From positions 1,830,001 through 1,894,000 of the forward strand of contig WPIO01000020.1 of assembly GCA_009760855.2 (NCBI GenBank): a stretch of 64,000 nucleotides of DNA, written 5' to 3'. The notes below the pieces were generated by a model. The model was not told the origin of the DNA. It was given only the letters and a program-made list of their open reading frames with translations, and ran no database searches. Origin of the DNA: Cristatella mucedo (Eukaryota > Bryozoa > Phylactolaemata > Cristatellidae). Every line of letters starts with the position of its first letter. The first letter of the stretch is position 1. Below are positions 1-10,169 of this stretch, in pieces. Both the position numbers and the translations under genes were made by a program.

Positions 1-19
1 CGACAGTCGCAGCCTAGAA

Positions 20-88
20 AAAGAGAGACAAAGTTTTCTGATGGCGCTATACAAATGTATTGTTATGATTATTGTTATTATTACTATG
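20..88 (+). repeat. SINE-A tail fragment
   Basis: The stretch AGTTTTCTGATGGCGCTATA, then CAAATGTATTGTTATGATTATTG, matches the 3' tail of the SINE-A copies at 592 and 32444 in order and spacing. The tRNA-like head is missing. Confidence 0.6.
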
Positions 89-419
89 GCCGCCAGCATC
101 CGCTGCTCTCTTGGGTACCGCGTGTAGGATCGGCCGCGCTGGCTTGGCTGCGCATATTGGCAGTCGAGCTAGAAGCAATCAAGCTTGTATCACCTTTCTC
201 CGAGAGCGAGGCTGCTCGAGATGATCTCGCCTCTGATTCACGCACGCGAACAACAGCATCACAAGCGCGATCTCTTAGGATGCGAGTACAGAGAGGTGAG
301 AGGTTGACGAGCGAGCTGATGCAGCGGATGTCCGACGGCATTGCTCAACCTTACCTAGTGCAGCCTGCGGAGGGCCGAAATTTCTCAAACCTCGTCGCCT
401 GGTATTGTCTTCCTCGCGA

Positions 420-421
420 AC

Positions 422-495
<74 letters not shown>
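420..495. repeat. (CT)n microsatellite
   Basis: Uninterrupted CT dinucleotide array of about 75 bp, lying between GC-rich DNA and a SINE-A copy. Confidence 0.97.
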
Positions 496-497
<2 letters not shown>

Positions 498-591
498 CGG
501 CGTCAGCTTAGATTTTGCGGGCACTGTTAGTTTTCTCATTTTACCCAGACTAATCTCTGCCGAACTTCATCGCTCGCAGCCTCGCTTTCGT

Positions 592-758
592 GCTGGTTTA
601 GCCCAGTGGTTAAGGAGCTCGCCCTTGACGACCGAGGTCAAGTTGAATGTATTCGATGATCGAGGTCACCGGCTCGAGCCCCGTGGCATATGTGAAGCAC
701 CTGAATAGAGACTAACTTTTCGTACGGTGCTATGCAAATAAAGGATATGATATTAATC
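592..758 (+). repeat. SINE-A copy (tRNA-like head, L2-type tail)
   Basis: The head contains a box A-like TAGCCCAGTGG (599-609) and a box B-like GGCTCGAGCCC near 671, as in tRNA-derived pol III promoters. The tail (GAAGCACCTGAATAGAGACT, a hairpin partner GGTGC, then ATGCAAAT) matches the L2-A 3' end in layout. Related copies are at 8741, 32444, 50995 and 6388. Confidence 0.75.
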
Positions 759-1639
759 TCTGCCGCCCTTCTTGGGCTCCTTACTGCCGTTCGCGTCACC
801 GTTTCCGCAAATGCGTTCGCGGTCACCCTCGCAGGCGCACTTTCACCTCACCGCAGCTCCTCTCCGACCTTTACGCCCTTTGCACGCTCGCGCTCGCTCT
901 TAGCCTGGCTTTCGCCGCCACGCCTTCTCGCGCGCCGGACGAGCCTCGATTTCGCCGCTTTCGCGAGACGGCCGCCGGCGTCACCTGGCGCGCCGCAGTC
1001 TGTCTGTCCAACGGATCGCTGGAAGCTGACTCCGAGCTTCGCGCAGTTGTGATTCGCTCAGTTGTGATTCGCTCAGTATTTGTCGATTAGGCGTCGCCGT
1101 CGACGGCGCTGACGGCATCCGAGATCCATTAGAGCTCAAGCAGAGCGTCGGGCGCCCGCCGCTCGCAGCTCAAGCCTCGCGCTCCTGCGGCCGCCTGGCC
1201 AGCAGCGGCGGCGGAGCCGCGTCTTATCGGCGAAGCGAAGCGCTCCCGCGGCAGCGGCGGCGGCATTATTTGGCAATCATTGATAGCGAGACCGACCGAT
1301 AGCCGAGTGCTGCGCGCTCGCGGCTGATCATGCTCGGGAAAAAGCGAAGTGCATGTTGGATCAGGCTATCTCGCACGTGCTGCGTGTCTACGTCGAGAAA
1401 ATCTGTGAAGCGGATCGCGCGCTGCTACGCGCCCTTTCGGCCGCCGCTCGCTCGCTTCGACCCGTCGGGCGGCGTTGAGAGGCGCGGAGAAAATAATCCC
1501 GCGTCCCGGTATCGCATCCGCGCGACTCGAGGCCGGCTTGCCTGCTCCAGAGCTTTCGCGGTGGCCGACGCGTTTAAAAGCGGCTCTGCGGCTAACTGTC
1601 GGCCGACTCGTCTCGCACGACGCCGAGCGGCAACGTCGG

Positions 1640-1795
1640 GCGGCTGATTTGGGTCTAAGCCCCGGGGTGAAGTTGCTCGCTCTTCACGACTCGAATCGCG
1701 GGTTCGAGTCGTGCAGCGGTCGATCCTCCATTGACTACTGCAAGCGGCGGCGATAGCCACAAAGGCTCTTCTGCCGCCATATAAACGGGTCTGTT
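1640..1795 (+). repeat. SINE-B copy
   Basis: Has a box B-like GGGTTCGAGTC near 1700 followed by the SINE-B body: GATCCTCCATTGACTACTGC, then AGCGGCGGCGATAGCC, AAGGCTCTTCTGCCG and an ATATAAA end. It lies just upstream of the homeobox exon, inside the presumed intron. Confidence 0.7.
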
Positions 1796-1983
1796 GAGTC
1801 AGCTTACGTTTTATGTACTGCCTTACTTTGACACCAATCGGCGCTGAATAAAATGGCGGCCGCTTTTAGCGAGCGCCGCTGGAGGAGGAGGATGAGGAGG
1901 AGTGGCTCCGCGAACGCTGCGCGCGCTGGCGAACTCGCGTTAGCGCTCCTCTCATTGGCTGTCGGCCTGCTACACGTTCGTAG

Positions 1984-2187
1984 GTCAAAATATGGTTTCA
2001 AAACCGACGCATGAAGTGGAAGCGCATGAAGAAAACTCCGGACGACGACTCCGCCGCCGCCGCCGTCTCCGCCGCCGACGATGCCCCTTGCGCCGCGGAT
2101 TGTGACGACGACGGTGACAGCGACGTCGCGGCCGACCCCATCGACGCTGACGTCACAACATCAACCGACGACAGCGGCCAAGGCTGA
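1984..2187 (+). CDS. Terminal coding exon of an ANTP-class homeobox gene (MNX- or MEOX-like), partial
   Basis: The frame starting at 1984 begins VKIWFQNRRMKWKRMKK, which is homeodomain helix 3 (residues 45-61), including the DNA-contacting Trp48, Phe49, Gln50, Asn51 and Arg53. It encodes 67 residues and stops with TGA at 2185-2187. The exon follows a TAG at 1981-1983 that can serve as a 3' splice site, so the intron falls between homeodomain residues 44 and 45, a position known from several homeobox genes. The tail after the homeodomain is about 50 residues, Ala-rich then very acidic (many Asp). Gln50 and Met54 with WKR are typical of MNX and MEOX classes; Ile47 and the KK end favour MNX, but one exon cannot decide. 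The product would be a nuclear sequence-specific transcription factor. Residues 1-44 of the homeodomain are not found upstream and must lie outside the window or have been missed. Confidence 0.88.
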   Translation, partial: VKIWFQNRRMKWKRMKKTPDDDSAAAAVSAADDAPCAADCDDDGDSDVAADPIDADVTTSTDDSGQG

Positions 2188-3440
<1,253 letters not shown>

Positions 3441-3647
3441 AAAGAATCGCCTGCAGCCGTCTGCCGTTCTGGCCACGTCTGACTCAGACCAAGATGGCCG
3501 CCCGCGCACCCACTGATTGGCGAGTTTTGTAATAAGAATAAGTCCGGAAACGCTCGGCAATTCCAGCGAATTCTGCAACGCGCCCGCCGCAACGTTAGCG
3601 CTAGCGGATTCGACTGACAGTCGGAGCCATGTCGCGACTCGCCGGCG

Positions 3648-3653
3648 AATAAA
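3648..3653 (+). promoter_or_regulatory. Possible polyadenylation signal of the homeobox gene
   Basis: An AATAAA hexamer lies about 1.46 kb downstream of the homeobox stop codon, near the end of the GC-rich stretch. The 3' UTR would include the long GA tract. Position is the only support. Confidence 0.25.
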
Positions 3654-3984
3654 AAGAGCCTCGGAGGCTTTTAACTGGACGCCCGCCACAAAATTAGATT
3701 AATAATCACTATTGGCTGCGATAATTAACGGCTAACTGTACAAAGTAACGGCGTCGTCCATTAGCTCTCATCTGTGCCATGCATTAATTGTCTAAATGCA
3801 CAAGCACTTGCTCTTAGCTGGGCCAATTCATTTTAAGGGCTCCATTAATGGTCAGCGATATTATCTTGTTAAAAAGAGGTCAGTCTCACCCAAGGATCTT
3901 ATCAGTTGACACGCTGCTTCTTTTCCTGAAAATGTAACATGCTTAGAAACCTAGACCAAAAAAGCCGAGCTCATTTAAGAATCT

Positions 3985-4130
3985 CATTTATATAGTGGCA
4001 GAAGAGCCTTAATGGCTGTCACCACAGTTTGCAGTAGGAAATTAAGGATCTCCCCAGCAGTACTCGAACCCACGACCTGGATCGTGAAGAGCGAGCACCT
4101 TACCTCCTGGCTTAGCACCCAGGTGCAACA
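3985..4130 (-). repeat. SINE-B copy
   Basis: Antisense copy. From right to left it shows the tRNA-like head with box B near 4060 (TCGAACCCACGACC on +), the GATCC body and the GGCTCTTCTGCCACTATATAAA end (TTTATATAGTGGCAGAAGAG on +). Confidence 0.7.
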
Positions 4131-4377
4131 TAAAAAGCTACGAAAGCATCTTCTCTAAACGTCGAGCACATGTGTGCAGTCCCAGGTATGCACGCAGTTT
4201 TAAAGGCTAAAAAGAAATTAAGGTAATTTATTTCGAAATGAAGTCTAGGACCGTAGATTTTTTATACGAGAGTTCTGACATCGAAATGAACCCCCTAGTC
4301 GTTGTCGGTTCAATGCACTCAAAGACTTGGATTAAATATCGCTGCAAATTTGTTAGGTCTCGGTACCCGAAGCAATT

Positions 4378-4378
<1 letters not shown>

Positions 4379-4424
<46 letters not shown>

Positions 4425-4835
4425 CTCTCTCCCCTCCCCTCTCTCTCTCCTCTCTTTCACTCTCTCTCTCTCTTCTCTTTCACTCTCTCTCTCTCTCTCT
4501 CCCTCTCTCTCCCTCTCTTTCCCTTTTTTCCACTCTCTCTCTCCCTCTCTCCCACTCTCTCTCCCACTCTCTCTCCCACTCTCTCTCCCACTCTCTCTCC
4601 CACTCTCTCCCCCACTCTCTCTAGCTCTCTCTCGCTCTCTCTCTGCATTTTACTATCTTTCTCTCTTTAATCTATCTCTCTCTCACTCTCTCTCTCGCTT
4701 TCTTTCTCCCTCTCACGCCCTCTCCTACTCTCTAAATCACACGCTCTTTCTCTCACTCTCTCCCCTCTTTCTCTCTCTCTCTCTCTCTCTTTCACTCTCT
4801 GAGTCACTTTCTCTCTCCCTCTCCCTCTCTCCCCA
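4379..4835. repeat. CT-rich low-complexity tract with (CTCTCTCCCA)n minisatellite
   Basis: About 450 bp of almost pure pyrimidine. A perfect CT core is followed by TTTC/CCCT variants, and near 4548-4620 by a 10-bp unit CTCTCTCCCA repeated about six times. Confidence 0.95.
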
Positions 4836-5169
4836 GAGTGGCCATCGCAACTCGCTGGCGCGGTTACTACCGCGCCTCACTCCGTGCGAAATGGCGGCGG
4901 TCGTAGCGCCGCACTCCCCTGCGGTGCCGCTGAGTGCGCCTCATCCGCCGTCTTCACGATTGCGCCGGTCCGTCGGGGTACGGTCAAGGTTCAGCCCCGT
5001 TGTATAAATAGTTCCGACTACGCCCGCGTTCAGATATGAAGTGCCATGTCGTAGCGAAAGTGAAAATTGCTCTTTGCGACGCCATCCACGCGTCGGTGCA
5101 TCGACTAGCGCCGATCGTTTTGACAGCAGCAGACTGGAATCCATTTAATGGGAAACTAAAGTCCACCAA

Positions 5170-5370
5170 AGAATTATTTAATACTATTAACTATTTATTA
5201 TTTATTTAATCGAATTATTTTCTCCGTCCATGAGACTATTCCTCCATGAGCTTACGCGTGCCGAAACTGTGAATGTCATTTACCACTAAACGTTTGATGC
5301 GATACCTATGAGGCCATCTGGTTACAAAACTACAAGAACTGTCGAGAGCATCGGGCTGCTAACCATAAAA
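5170..5370. other. AT-rich unassigned DNA
   Basis: AT-rich DNA with TTTATTATTTATTTAATCG-like stretches and no coding or repeat identity that I can see. Confidence 0.3.
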
Positions 5371-5435
5371 TTGACGTCGGAGGCGGCGGGTCTCGACGGC
5401 TACAAACCCAGCATGTACGTGAAAGGAAATCAGTC
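5371..5435 (+). CDS. Candidate orphan coding exon, function unknown
   Basis: A short open frame (LTSEAAGLDGYKPSMYVKGNQ) has high third-position GC in AT-rich surroundings and ends at a strong 5' splice site (CAGTC/GTAAGT). A weak AG acceptor may lie at or just before its left end. I recognise no family and see no partner exon, so it could be chance or a broken gene fragment. Confidence 0.25.
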
Positions 5436-5744
5436 GTAAGTACAGAAAGGTATCTAATTTTAGCTTACCTACCCTATGCCTTCTGCGGTGAGCGATGTAC
5501 AGATAGATTGCATTGGTAGGAGTCCGTCAGGGCGGCGACACAATTTCAGATTTTCAGACTCAGATTTTTCAATGAGAAGCAGCTTGCAACTATTACGATT
5601 AATAAATGCCAAATTCAAGTAAGAAATTGCATTTCATATGGCGGGCCTTCCTGTTGTGACTCTATAGGAATCCCGAGAGCAAGACTCCGTATCCGGACGC
5701 AGAGTTGAGCTCATCGGCTCGACCAGCCGACAGGGGGCGCCAGC

Positions 5745-6056
5745 AGATGTATCTCCGTCAGTAACTCCACAAAGTCATAAAGACCATGTGGGTGTTACGC
5801 AGGAGAGTTTTGTATAGCGCACTCACAGCCTAAGCGGCTTTCGGTACGCATTCGGTAGCCAACAGACTTCGTCTCACGCAACAAAGAGAAAGTGGGAAGC
5901 ATAGCAGAGTTAGGAGAGCAGTTGAGGTAGTGAGTAGCATAGAAGTAGCAGTTCAGGACCGCTGAAAAAGATGTGCCATAGTCGGCAACTACTCTCCAAC
6001 TGCCGACTATGGCACATTTTTTTCAGCGGTCCTGAACTGCTACTTCTATGCTACTC
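5745..6056 (-). mobile_element. L2-B 3' fragment with snap-back inverted repeat
   Basis: Antisense L2-B 3' end: GTATCTCCGTCAGTAACTCC, then the C-terminal coding part also seen at 12050-12280. At about 5988 the strand switches, and 6001-6056 repeats 5932-5987 as an inverted copy with one mismatch and a 13-nt spacer. Confidence 0.85.
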
Positions 6057-6387
6057 AAATCCAAGGGAAATCCAAGGGAAATCCAAGCTTCACAGTTTTG
6101 CTTCACATATAAAAAGTTTGTGTTATAACAAGACTTCCGGATAACGTGCACAGGCTGCATGGGATATGCTGGCCCAACCAATTTTTAGGGTAATGCTTTG
6201 CAGTTTCTTGATGGCGCTAGGATTGTTCCTTACTTTTAATATACTCTTACTGATATTCAAGTGGAGTAACTTTGCGACCGTTCGAGTGCGAATGTTGGAA
6301 ATACGAGCGAGGCGAGAGAGTTAAAAATTGCTTGGAGCTGGAAAGCACAGTGTAATCAAAGCTAAAGAAAATATATAATTCATTTTT

Positions 6388-6480
6388 TATAGCACCTAAG
6401 AAAAACTGAATCTCAATCCAGGCGCTTCACATATGCCGCAGGGCTCGAGCCCACGACCTTGGCCGTAGCCGTGTGTCAGC
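6388..6480 (-). repeat. SINE-A fragment
   Basis: Antisense tail (AATCCAGGCGCTTCACATAT on +) and a box B-like GGGCTCGAGCCCACGACC. The 5' part of the head is cut off. Confidence 0.6.
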
Positions 6481-7459
6481 TGATAAGAAATGAAAACGCA
6501 GACTTGCACTCGTTGACTACACCCGCAAGAAGAAGAGTATAGATTGTCAAACAAGTATTACTAAAATAGATCGGCTCACCGGATGACCGGATGACTTCTA
6601 CCCTCTGAACGCCGGCAGCTGCTGGGCTTTTTTTACACGTGTCAGCGGCAACGGACGCTCTCGCGATGTGCAAAGAAAGCAAATCGTATAGAGGAGGCTG
6701 GTGCAAAAAGCCCGAGCACTGTCATCAAAGCTCGTCGATACTTGAGAAGTTTCAGCGAGCCCATTCTCACCCACCGTCTGGATAAGACGTAAACAATTTT
6801 CATCGGCACTAATAACCATAACATCTGCCGAGGCGCCGCTAGCGTGGCTGCACGGCGAGTCGGGAAAACCTAAAAGTTGAACTACAGACGGTGACGATGA
6901 ATGAAAGGTGGTGCGCTCAAAGGCCTGCAGCCTCGGCAACAGCGGCTCGTAGTGGCGCTGCACAACAGCACGACACAAAAACGTGGAAATGAATTGCTTC
7001 TTCAATAATTGCTCTCACATACAAGTGCTCCGATGCGGGTGCAACAGTGGCCCCATGGCTGTCATGATGTTTTTTGCAGTCTCGCTGATTCCTTCGCTAA
7101 AGCGAACAACAGAAGTCCGCAAAAATCCGTACGAGATCCGTATGCAATTAAGAGCGTAACTGTACTTATGTTGTATATATCAACAAGGTTACTAAGATTA
7201 CCTTGGTGTAGGAAATTCGACCTCTCGAACCTTAAACTAAAACAGGGTGGAGGTTCAATGAATTAAGCCGCGGCTCCTGCATGCTGCGCGAGAGCGCATC
7301 GAATGATAGCAGCAGGCGCACAAAACTCGTATACACAGCAGACACACATAGCTCGCATAAATAGCAGGCATACATAGCTGGGATACATAGCAGGCAAACG
7401 AGCAACTCGAAGGAAGACGCCCGGTCTCTGAACTAAAAGCTCTACATGAAACGAGTGAA

Positions 7460-7945
7460 CCAATGAGCAAACATTATGTAAGCTCAAACCTCAAATCCTG
7501 TGGAGACCGTGCATTTAGTTCATATGCTCCCAAAGCCTGGAACTCACTCCCGACTTGCATCACAACATCCCCTCACTTGACCACATTTGCAAAACAATTG
7601 AAACGCACCTATTTAGGACAGCATTTAGTGAGTCCCCGTGATTCGTTCTTTGTGTGCTTATGCGTGCTGACACTGTTGCATGCTGCCACCAACCACACTT
7701 GCATGCTGACCCTGTACATGTCACAGCTAACCATGCTATTCTCGTTGTTTTATGAGCACGCTACCACTAACCATTCGATCGCGCTTTCTTTGCAGCCAAT
7801 GTAAAGTGCCTAGAAATAATAATAACAATAATAATAATGTACTTGATAAAGCGCCCTCAGAGAACTTAATCTCTTTCTAGGCGCTTTACATTTGCTGCAA
7901 AGGGAAGGAGATTGAGTTCTCTGAGGGCGCTTTATCAAGTGTGTT
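7460..7945 (+). mobile_element. L2-A 3' end, interrupted by an antisense L2-A tail
   Basis: Encodes the L2 C-terminal segment (SYAPKAWNSLPTCITTSPHL), followed by the 3' UTR. Its terminal hairpin is split after CCTAGAA at 7815 and resumes at 7917 with GGAGATTGAGTTCTCTGAGG. Removing 7816-7916 (the insert plus one GAA) restores the normal hairpin. Confidence 0.85.
7816..7913 (-). mobile_element. Very short antisense L2-A 3' end nested in another L2-A
   Basis: About 98 bp consisting only of the (ATT)n tail, hairpin and start of the 3' UTR of L2-A in reverse orientation. It is flanked by GAA on both sides (7813-7815 and 7914-7916). Confidence 0.8.
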
Positions 7946-8740
7946 ATTGTACCCAGGCTAGGTTCGGTTGGATGGGACAGAACGGCTGTAACGTGGTAAG
8001 GGTCACCGGCTAGGCCGGGTCGGGCCTACGGGCATGGCCGGATGTGCGGTGACGAGAGGTCACCGAGGCTCTTGGGTAGGAAAAGTGGCAGAGTAAGTCG
8101 TGGGGTTGGAGGCTCCCGGTCTCGCCGAGTTATGTGCCTGGCTGGGTGCAGGCGTGCTCCGGCGGTGCGGCCACGCACGCAAGGCAACAAGTGACCAAGG
8201 CCTCTAGCGGAGCTGGATAGCACGCTCGTTGTTTTGACTTGTATATTCCGCGTTCCCCGTGTAGCGTGTTCGTGGCCCCGCGTGAGATGGCCTCTTTCGG
8301 CGGAAGCTCTCGACTATTGTAGACGTCGACTCCGACCAGCCGAGCAGTCACTCAGCTAGCCGGATCTTTTACTGCGTACACTCCTACTGATAGAATGGAA
8401 TCGGTACAACGGCGGGACTGTGGAAGCTGCCTGATCAGCCTACACGTTTGTTCGCGCTTGCGCCGTCGTCTCGCTCCTCTATAGTTTACTTTGTGTAGGA
8501 TCTTTCTTTAGACTTGTTTAGTTGTTGTTGGCGCATGCGATATTATGAAGAGGTCTATCCTGACGGCCGCTCTTCTTACCTTAGCTCAGCGGCATGGCGA
8601 GCGTCGGCACGGCCTGAGCATGGCGGGGCATGTCGGGAAATTACCTCTGACCCCTGAACCTCGGCTACATTATTATTATTATTATGGTGGGCTCGTTAGA
8701 GATTTCGAGCCTGTTGCGATTTCCTGTAGCATTCCTCCTT
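7946..8740. other. Unassigned moderately GC-rich DNA
   Basis: No domain-bearing frame and no repeat match elsewhere in the window. It could be part of an unrecognised transposon. Confidence 0.3.
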
Positions 8741-8897
8741 AGGCCTTGGTTCTCCCCAGTGGTTAACGTGGTCGCCCCGACCACGGTCTGGTCAAGGTCG
8801 TCGGCTCGAGCCCCGTGGTATAAGTGAGGCGCCTGAACAGAGATTAAGTTCGCTAAGGGTATTATACAAGTAAATTGTATTTAATTATTTTGTAAGC
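8741..8897 (+). repeat. SINE-A copy
   Basis: Box A-like TCCCCAGTGGTTAACGTGG, box B-like GGCTCGAGCCCCGTGG, then the tail AGGCGCCTGAACAGAGATTA and AAGTAAATTGTATTTAATTA. Same order as the other copies. Confidence 0.75.
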
Positions 8898-9379
8898 CCT
8901 TCGTAATCTCCCGGCGAATTGTTCTATGAGAACGCTCCACTGAGTGATTGCAAAATTTTCAAAACGTCATCCCTCCTAAATGCCAAAAATCTTACGGAAA
9001 CTCGGCACACCTATCGGCCCCGCTGACATAGCTGCCGTCATGTGCTTTGTTTTGGCACAGTTTCGGGCTAGCGGCGTTGGAGCCGTGGCGAGCTTTCTAT
9101 TCAAAATGGACACGCCGCCTTTCTCGCAGCTATTTGTAAAGCAAACGGGTAAGGACTTGGGTCTCTTGTGGTGCTATGCAACAGATTTAGCGTTATTATT
9201 TTCGTTACCGTGTATCCGGCAGTCAGTCGCTTTGCCGGACGTCGAATAAGCAGCGCATTTTGGCTACTACTCTGCGCCGGTGGCAGCCTTTCGGGCTCGA
9301 AGCCAACCGTAGCTGCTTACTGTTGCGTGGTGGTACAGCGACCGGCTGCCTAAACAATAAATCCTAGCTAATTAAATAG

Positions 9380-9535
9380 CCTCTTTTTATGTAGCGACAG
9401 AAGAGCTTTTACGGCTATCACCACCGCTTGCAGTGGCGGTAAAGGATCGCCCACCGCAGGAATTGAACCCACGACCTCGAGACCGAGGTCGTGAAAGCAA
9501 CTGCCTTGCCTAGTGTGCCATCACGGCTCAATGAG
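9380..9535 (-). repeat. SINE-B copy
   Basis: Antisense and nearly complete. On + it shows GCGACAGAAGAGC, CACCGCTTGCAGTGGCGG, AAGGATCGCCCACCG, then box B TTGAACCCACGACC. The closest relative is the copy at 40495. Confidence 0.78.
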
Positions 9536-10169
9536 TAAGTCTTTCGAAATTCCGACCGAGGTGTGACGAAAAAGGTTGATCCCGCACTCGGCGCTCGGAA
9601 TATCGGCGCTCCGAACGAGCGCACAATCCGCCGGAAGAGCGCGCACTCCGTCTAGTAAGTAGCTTCGTAGCTTTTGTTCCGGAGCGCCAGAGCGGGAAAC
9701 AAACGGGACGCCGAGTACGCGCGGTGTCACCTGACCTATGACCTTGAACTCTAGGTAGCTGCCGGTGGCTTGTGTTTGGCTATTCTCAACGTGCAGAACA
9801 TGACCGAAGGCTGTCTGCAGAGGGGCTAAATGCAGACGACAAAATTTTCCCCGAGCCGGAAGCGAGGCCGCAACCAATCGATGGTCAGTCTAGTTTTCTA
9901 TGCGATTGTGCTAACGAGACTGGCGTCTTCAGGATACGTTAATGCAGGGCTTGAAACCTCGCCTTTAAGCTACCATTTGCGAACTCATGCCGAGCCCCAC
10001 TGTACTGACTGAAGACGCGCGTACGTTTTTTTATTGTGAAGTGTGCCCGGCTGCAGCAGCAGTTACTTCCGCTGCGATGACTGATTCTGAGGACTTGACA
10101 AGCATGCTCCCGTTCACTCTATCCGTGTTCAAAGTCGTGGAGATTCCTTTCAATTTGCAAAAAAACTCC

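Noticed and set aside
351-539. Leu-Ser and Glu-Arg repeat proteins over CT/GA tracts (also at 2838-3249, 4238-4670, 29840-30469, 51849-52329, 54306-54560)
   Set aside because: They are translations of dinucleotide microsatellites, not genes.
592-680. Genuine tRNA genes at the tRNA-like heads
   Set aside because: Box A/B-like motifs are present, but the cloverleaf is not intact and each is joined to a SINE body, so these are SINEs.
6598-7005. 135-residue minus-strand ORF
   Set aside because: No recognised domain, no splice context and no repeat partner. It could be a chance frame, so I did not call it.
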